Source: Colias croceus (taxonomy: Eukaryota; Arthropoda; Insecta; Lepidoptera; Pieridae). From it: DNA of 64,000 bases. Below the pieces are notes generated by a model. It worked only from the letters and a program-made list of their open reading frames with translations. It was not told the DNA's origin and did no database searches. The stretch lies in assembly GCF_905220415.1 (NCBI RefSeq), contig NC_059541.1, positions 1,252,501-1,316,500 on the forward strand, in the 5' to 3' direction. The position numbers were made by a program, and so were the translations under genes. Positions 58,973-64,000 of the stretch are shown here, piece by piece; positions within the stretch are counted from its first letter, which is position 1, and each line of letters begins with the position of its first letter.

Positions 58973-61900
58973 GTTAGATATAGGTGTTTTTATTTGACCT
59001 ACTTTCATACAGTTTTACTAATTAATTTGATTTTCTCGACAATTCATGTTTAGTGAGCTTCCGATCACAACTGATTTATAGAAATATCATCACCGTCAAA
59101 ATATGCAAAGGTTTCCTTTGAATATTTCGAAATTGAAGTGTCATTAGGTAGAGAACATACAATCAGATAAGAATTATTTACAATGTGATATGATTAGAAT
59201 TTAGAGACGGATAAAATGTGTGACTAGCCTAGTAAATTGTATTTTAGTTTATTGACTTGGTTATGAAGATATCCCGAGTTATTTCATTTCTATAACTCTC
59301 ACCCAAGAACCTTGAGTGAACTTTTAATTAACAAAGTATAGACTATATTATCAGGTATGTGTCTCAGCAAATTATTTAAATCAGGTATTTTATTGATAGT
59401 CTAGGTTCTTTATAAACCAGCGTCCAGCACCTTTTAGTTGACTTGAATGAGGCAAATGATTTGAAAAGCCTAGTTGATAATGTCATGCTGCCACTTGCAA
59501 GCAAATCCCAACACTGTATTATGGGTGACTATCATTATGGCAATGAATTTAAAACAACATTTTGTTTTATATTTTAAATATTATAGGAATAGCCTAAGAA
59601 AGTTGGGAATGATTCAAATGATATTGCTGAATATGAACATGAACTAAATGTTAATTGAAAAAATAATTTTACTGCCTACCATAAATAAAATTATGTATAA
59701 ACAGGTAGAAGAAGATGGATATCAGACACCAGAAATTGACCCAAAGAAAGTGTATCTAGCTGAGCACTTTGACAATGAAGCAGCCTTCAAGAAGAGATGG
59801 GTGAAATCTGAGGCTAAGAAACAGGGTGTTGACGAGAATATAGCTAAATATGACGGGCAGTGGGAGGTGAGGGTTATTGTTTTTTAATTTATGTGTTTAC
59901 CCTTTCTTGCAAGAAAGGCTTTTGACTTGTTATTTTAGGCAAAAATAACAAAAAGATACTCTACATGTTACCATTAACCCATTGAACCCCAAGCGGCCCG
60001 ATCAGTCCACGACACAATAGATTTTCTATTGTGTCTGTGGTTCCAGGGCCTGAGTTATTAACAATCAAATATCAGATAATTTTAACAAAGTCAAATTCCG
60101 AAGTTCTATAGTAGGCAGATGCAAATGAATTTTTTATCAAATTCAAACTCAAACATATATTTTTTGAGAAGTATTGGGCTAGACCTAAATATTGATTTTT
60201 TTTTTGCTAGTCTCCACCTACAATCAAACTAAGGACCCGTAGCATGTTACATGTCATGTGTGAACCTTGGAACCAAGGAATGAAACATATGATGTACTTT
60301 TCATATTTAAACTTCTCATAGATCCTATGATAGTCTACAACTATTATAATAACATATACTTTCAGATTCAAGCCCCATCCCGCCGACTTCTCAAGGATGA
60401 TTTAGGTCTAGTTTTGACAACTGAAGCCAAGCATGCGGCCATCGCTACGCTCTTGGACAGACCGTTTGAGTTCAAAGACAAACCATTTGTTGTGCAGTAT
60501 GAAGTCACTATGCAGGTATTGTAATAAGAGTTAAAATAAGTATATTTTCAAGTTGGTAAATTATTATATTTTATGAGATGTGCTATGTGATTAATTGACA
60601 GCTTTGACCTTAATGTCGCCGTCATGATCAAAACTAAAGCCTCAAACTAAATTTTTCGTCGTGTTTATCTTTTGTAATTTTTCATAAATTCAGGGTCAAT
60701 ATAAATTAATGTTAAAAAGACAGTCTAAAAAAATTTTTAATTTCATGTCTTCCTTATTCATATAAATAAATAAGCACAGTAAAAAACAAACCATTAACTA
60801 TGATATAACAGATAGCTACTTCAATGTTATGTTACTATTGTATTAAAATAATTAAAATTATAATTTAGAAAAAAATACGGAATGTGTAAAAATATATCTG
60901 GGTAATTATGAGTTATACAATATTTATATATAAATATTTATAAAAATATTGTATTGTCTCTTTTTAAAATGAACCCTAAATCTAAATTTATAATTTCTTA
61001 TAATTCTCGTTAACTGTTGAAATTTATCATGAATTCAGGGTCAATATTAATTAATTGACTCTCGCTTTTAAGTTTTAACCATTGCAAGATTATAGTTTGC
61101 GTAATAACTAATTAGGTATGTGAGAAACTAATTAACCTTACATGTAGGTATGTATAATGTTATTTATTTTCAATTATTGCCATTGTTTGTAAATTGAGTA
61201 TATAAATATAAATTCGGCGAGACGTTTTTATTGTCTTAGTAAAATCGGCCAATGGAAGAAAAAAAGGTGATTAACCAGCGGAAAAAATAAAAACAACTTC
61301 ACTTCACATTTGTAGCGTTTTCCAAACCAAAGATATTTCAGTACACGCCAAGATATGAAAATTATTTTTCAAATTTTCTTTTGCAAGTTGCAGTTTTCTT
61401 TCATCATAATATTAGCTAATTCAACGTGGCCTATGTACATTCATAGTTCATATTATGTTAGCGCGGCGCTAATTGGCTTATCGGCTTAGAACATTCTAGA
61501 AAGTATGTGAAATACAAGATATGTACTGCGTCTTACTTTGAATTTTTATAAATGGTTTGAAAATAGAAAAAAAAACATTGTTTAATAATATTTTTAGAAA
61601 ATATTTTTGTTAAAATCATTTTATTCATCATTTCATTAAGTACCCTGTTACATGAAACAAAGGCTACTATGTTTTTCGGAAATACCTACATGGAGATCAA
61701 TTCTTTGCATTGAAAACCAACTCATTAAATAAACTAAAACTCATTAACTCATAAAATTAAAACAAGGACATAACTATAGGTTCAGCCGTTTCCATGAGGT
61801 ACTGTTACAAATATTTGAGTAGCTTTCCGATATGAATCCCCCAAAAAAATATTTTACACTAAAAACGTTACACCTTAATAGTACATAAAACACGCATTTT

Positions 61901-63990
61901 CCGAATCGTAAATATTAACGAGTACAATGACGTGAACGTGTATTTATAAAAGATACATTTCCGATCCTAATTTTGGATGTATGCCATGTTCATATTCCAC
62001 GTGTTTATTATTTATTATGTACTTTACAATATGACACTGCATTTTAAAAACAGGAGATCATTACCCCCTGCTAAATATAATTTGTATAAATATTTGCGAA
62101 AAAAAATAGTTAGGTAAATACTTTCTTTGTTTTTATGAATACTGGTCAAGCATTGAACGGATAAACGGTCGGATAAATGTAAAAAGTTTAAGAATATGTT
62201 TCATTTATTTGCTTATTTCATAACTATTGAAGCCATAACCATCAACCAATTAAGTTCTGGTCTATTATATGTGCTAGTAGCATTATCGTTCGCCTTTCCA
62301 TCTCTTCAATATTTATTCTCTTTATGCCTTTATCAATTTAAGGGCCGATTTTTCAATGCCCAGATAAACAGTCTAATAACTACCCCTCGAATAGATTTAT
62401 TCAATTGCTTATCTAACTCATAACGGCTCGCCTATTTTTCAATCGTTATTTCGACCAAATATTTCCATATTGGCAGCTCTGCTCTTGGAGTGGCGAAACA
62501 AACATATTAAATTAGTCAGGTTAGAGCGGGATAGAGTCAACTTGCAATATGTCAACAACCGTCATTATGACTCACGTCAGGAGTGCATTTTAAGTTTATC
62601 TTGTGTTCTATGATTGTTGATTATTGTTTTGATTCGAGTAAAGAGTTTTGATTAAATTTGTGTTAAAATTTATAATATTACGATGGAAACGACATAAAGG
62701 CAGCGTCCGGCAAATTTTCAATGGCATGATCATCAGTAGGTACTATCAAAAACATAAATTTCAATATGATTTTAATTGATAATTATTTTATAGAAAGAGG
62801 CTTTATTGTAAAAATTCTACGCTCTATGTTATTACATACGAAAATATCCCAAATTTGACGCGTCAGTTGTCAACTCAAACGTCTAATCGTCGAATAGCAC
62901 GCTATCTGGCCGTTGGAGCAGCAGATAGATTTATTCCTCAAATAACGTAGTTATTCGATAGATACGTCCTATTCGTCTATTGAAAAATTGAATATTTTGT
63001 TACCTGAAGAATAAAGTCTATCTAGCTGTTTATCTGGGCATTGAAAAATCGGCCCTTAATCAATTAAGACAATGACCTTAAAATTGCCAGATCAAAAACA
63101 AGTTTAAAAAAAGTTAGCCCTATACAGGGTATCCCACTGTTGGTGTACTAAGATCAAGGGAGGTTATAGTTTTGCATACGCTGAGTATGTAAAAAATACT
63201 TATAAAATTCCAGACGCATTTTTTTTTCCAAATAGATGTTATAACTAAAAATGACACACCTCATTCATATGAATATTTACCTTCACAGGAAGGCCAGAAC
63301 TGCGGCGGTGCGTACATCAAGCTCCTCTCCCAGGGGGTGAACACCAAGAACGATCTCAAACAGTTCCACGACCAGACCCCATACACTATCATGTTTGGCC
63401 CCGACAAGTGTGGAAACGATAATAAGCTGCACTTCATCTTCAGACACAAGAACCCCAAGAATGGTACCATCGAAGAGAAACATGCGAAAAAACCCACGTG
63501 AGTCAGAGATTATTTACTATGAAATGAATTTTTAAGTTAGGTAGTCCATGTAATTTTTAAAATCAAAAAATATTTTTCATAAAAATGGTTGATTCAATCT
63601 TCACTCAAATTGTACCCGGAAATAGATTATAATATTTACAGGGTATTTTTTTAAATGATTGTAGCAGAAGAAGAATTAGTTGGTTTAAACAGCGTATAAA
63701 TTTATAAAATCATTAAAAATTTAATTTTCTATCTTCTGTGACAAATTCCTTGTTTTTACTTACATTCTATTTATTCCTCCAGTCAGCGTCTAGACGACAT
63801 ATACAAAGACAAAGAGCCCCATCTATACACACTAGTCATCCGTCCGGACAACACATTCACTATCTACGTAGATAACAAAGAAGCAAACGCTGGTTCTCTT
63901 TTGGAAGACTTTACCCCACCCGTGAACCCTCCAGAGGAAATTGATGACCCTAATGACAAGAAGCCGGAGGACTGGGATGAGAGGGAAAAG
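58868..63990 (+). CDS. Cnx99A: Calnexin, first five coding exons (continues past the window)
   Basis: An ER membrane lectin chaperone that holds monoglucosylated N-glycoproteins for folding with ERp57. Coding exons 58868-58972, 59705-59866, 60366-60515, 63289-63497, 63783-63990, in frame, 278 codons. Signal peptide MALFRVILTSAFIVLVATTC. The lectin domain contains both calreticulin-family signatures, EGQNCGGAYIKL and IMFGPDKCG, and YDGQWE. The last exon reaches DPNDKKPEDWDE, the first proline-rich arm repeat, then a donor gtaatt. The calnexin choice over calreticulin rests on the long acidic start, the DPNDKKPEDWDE repeat and family memory; the membrane tail lies outside. The symbol is by assumed orthology to Drosophila Cnx99A. 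Confidence 0.92.
59705..59866 (+). CDS. Cnx99A: Calnexin exon 3: start of lectin domain
   Basis: 54 codons, phase 0, acceptor aaacag, donor gtgagg. VYLAEHFDNEAAFKKRWVKS and YDGQWE are the typical opening of the calnexin/calreticulin lectin fold. Confidence 0.95.
60366..60515 (+). CDS. Cnx99A: Calnexin exon 4: lectin domain
   Basis: 50 codons, phase 0. LVLTTEAKHAAIATLLDRPF and KPFVVQYEVTMQ. Donor gtattg. Confidence 0.95.
62342..63055. mobile_element. DNA transposon-derived element, 714 bp, TTAA-flanked
   Basis: Ends GGGCCGATTTTTCAATGC and its inverse, with more than 25 bp of inverted identity. TTAA at 62,338-62,341 and 63,056-63,059 suggests a piggyBac-type target, although a TA target cannot be excluded. 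No transposase. It lies in calnexin intron 4. Confidence 0.7.
63289..63497 (+). CDS. Cnx99A: Calnexin exon 5: calreticulin-family signatures
   Basis: EGQNCGGAYIKLLSQG and YTIMFGPDKCG contain the glycan-binding residues and the conserved Cys pair. HFIFRHKNPKNG. Ends in phase 2, donor gtgagt. Confidence 0.97.
63783..63990 (+). CDS. Cnx99A: Calnexin exon 6: end of lectin part, start of P-arm
   Basis: YKDKEPHLYTLVIRPDNTF, YVDNKEANAGSLLEDF, DPNDKKPEDWDEREK. The gene continues past base 64,000. Confidence 0.95.
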
Positions 63991-64000
63991 GTAATTTATT

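Noticed and set aside
63124..63240. tacagggtatcccactgttgg as a transposon end
   Set aside because: It resembles ends of common Lepidoptera repeats, but only one end is seen, so no element could be bounded.

Overview
This window is insect nuclear DNA, most likely from a moth or butterfly (Lepidoptera). The genes have many introns with canonical GT-AG sites, AT-rich introns and transposons. The Lepidoptera assignment rests on the insect-type Ten-m protein and on repeated short Helitron-like elements that start TC, end CTAG and carry a 3' hairpin motif (GGGCGAAGCCGGGGCGG) familiar from lepidopteran genomes. Nothing prokaryotic is present: there are no operons, ribosome binding sites or CRISPR.

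Three protein genes dominate. (1) Plus strand, 8,641-27,536 (coding): seventeen exons of the teneurin Ten-m (odd Oz). They run from the end of the cytoplasmic domain through the membrane segment, a very long Ser/Thr-rich stalk with a furin-type site, eight EGF repeats, an in-frame 27-nt microexon, the FN-plug, NHL propeller and YD shell to the C-terminal GHH toxin-like domain. About 3,080 codons are present; the first exons lie upstream of the window. The 3' UTR runs to about 29,850. (2) Minus strand, 56,398 down to 35,759: a complete 11-coding-exon polypeptide GalNAc-transferase (585 aa, GALNT10-like) that starts mucin-type O-glycosylation in the Golgi. (3) Plus strand from about 58,500 past the right edge: the first five coding exons of calnexin, an ER lectin chaperone. 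The GalNAc-transferase and calnexin genes are divergent, about 1.7 kb apart. Ten-m and the GalNAc-transferase are convergent.

The GalNAc-transferase introns are packed with repeats. Intron 10 holds 35 near-identical 94-bp tandem copies, each containing the last 62 nt of coding exon 10 plus its 5' splice site. Intron 9 is almost wholly a 41-bp minisatellite with higher-order structure. Intron 8 holds an essentially full-length DIRS tyrosine-recombinase retrotransposon (40,901-45,882) with inverted terminal repeats, an internal complementary region, gag, pol and recombinase frames, and a one-base break in gag. Intron 4 holds a young Gypsy-type LTR retrotransposon (48,507-53,604) with LTRs that look identical, a 4-bp target duplication, a slippery heptamer at the gag/pol junction and a primer site that pairs with its own LTR, suggesting self-priming. 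Between Ten-m and the GalNAc-transferase, and in Ten-m introns, lie Harbinger-like MITEs (3-bp TAA/TTA duplications), seven Helitron-like elements, fold-back elements and a nested insertion.

The three genes do not form one pathway, but two act in the secretory route (GalNAc-transferase in the Golgi, calnexin in the ER), and Ten-m is a large glycosylated surface receptor that could be a client of both. The link between these neighbours is inference only.
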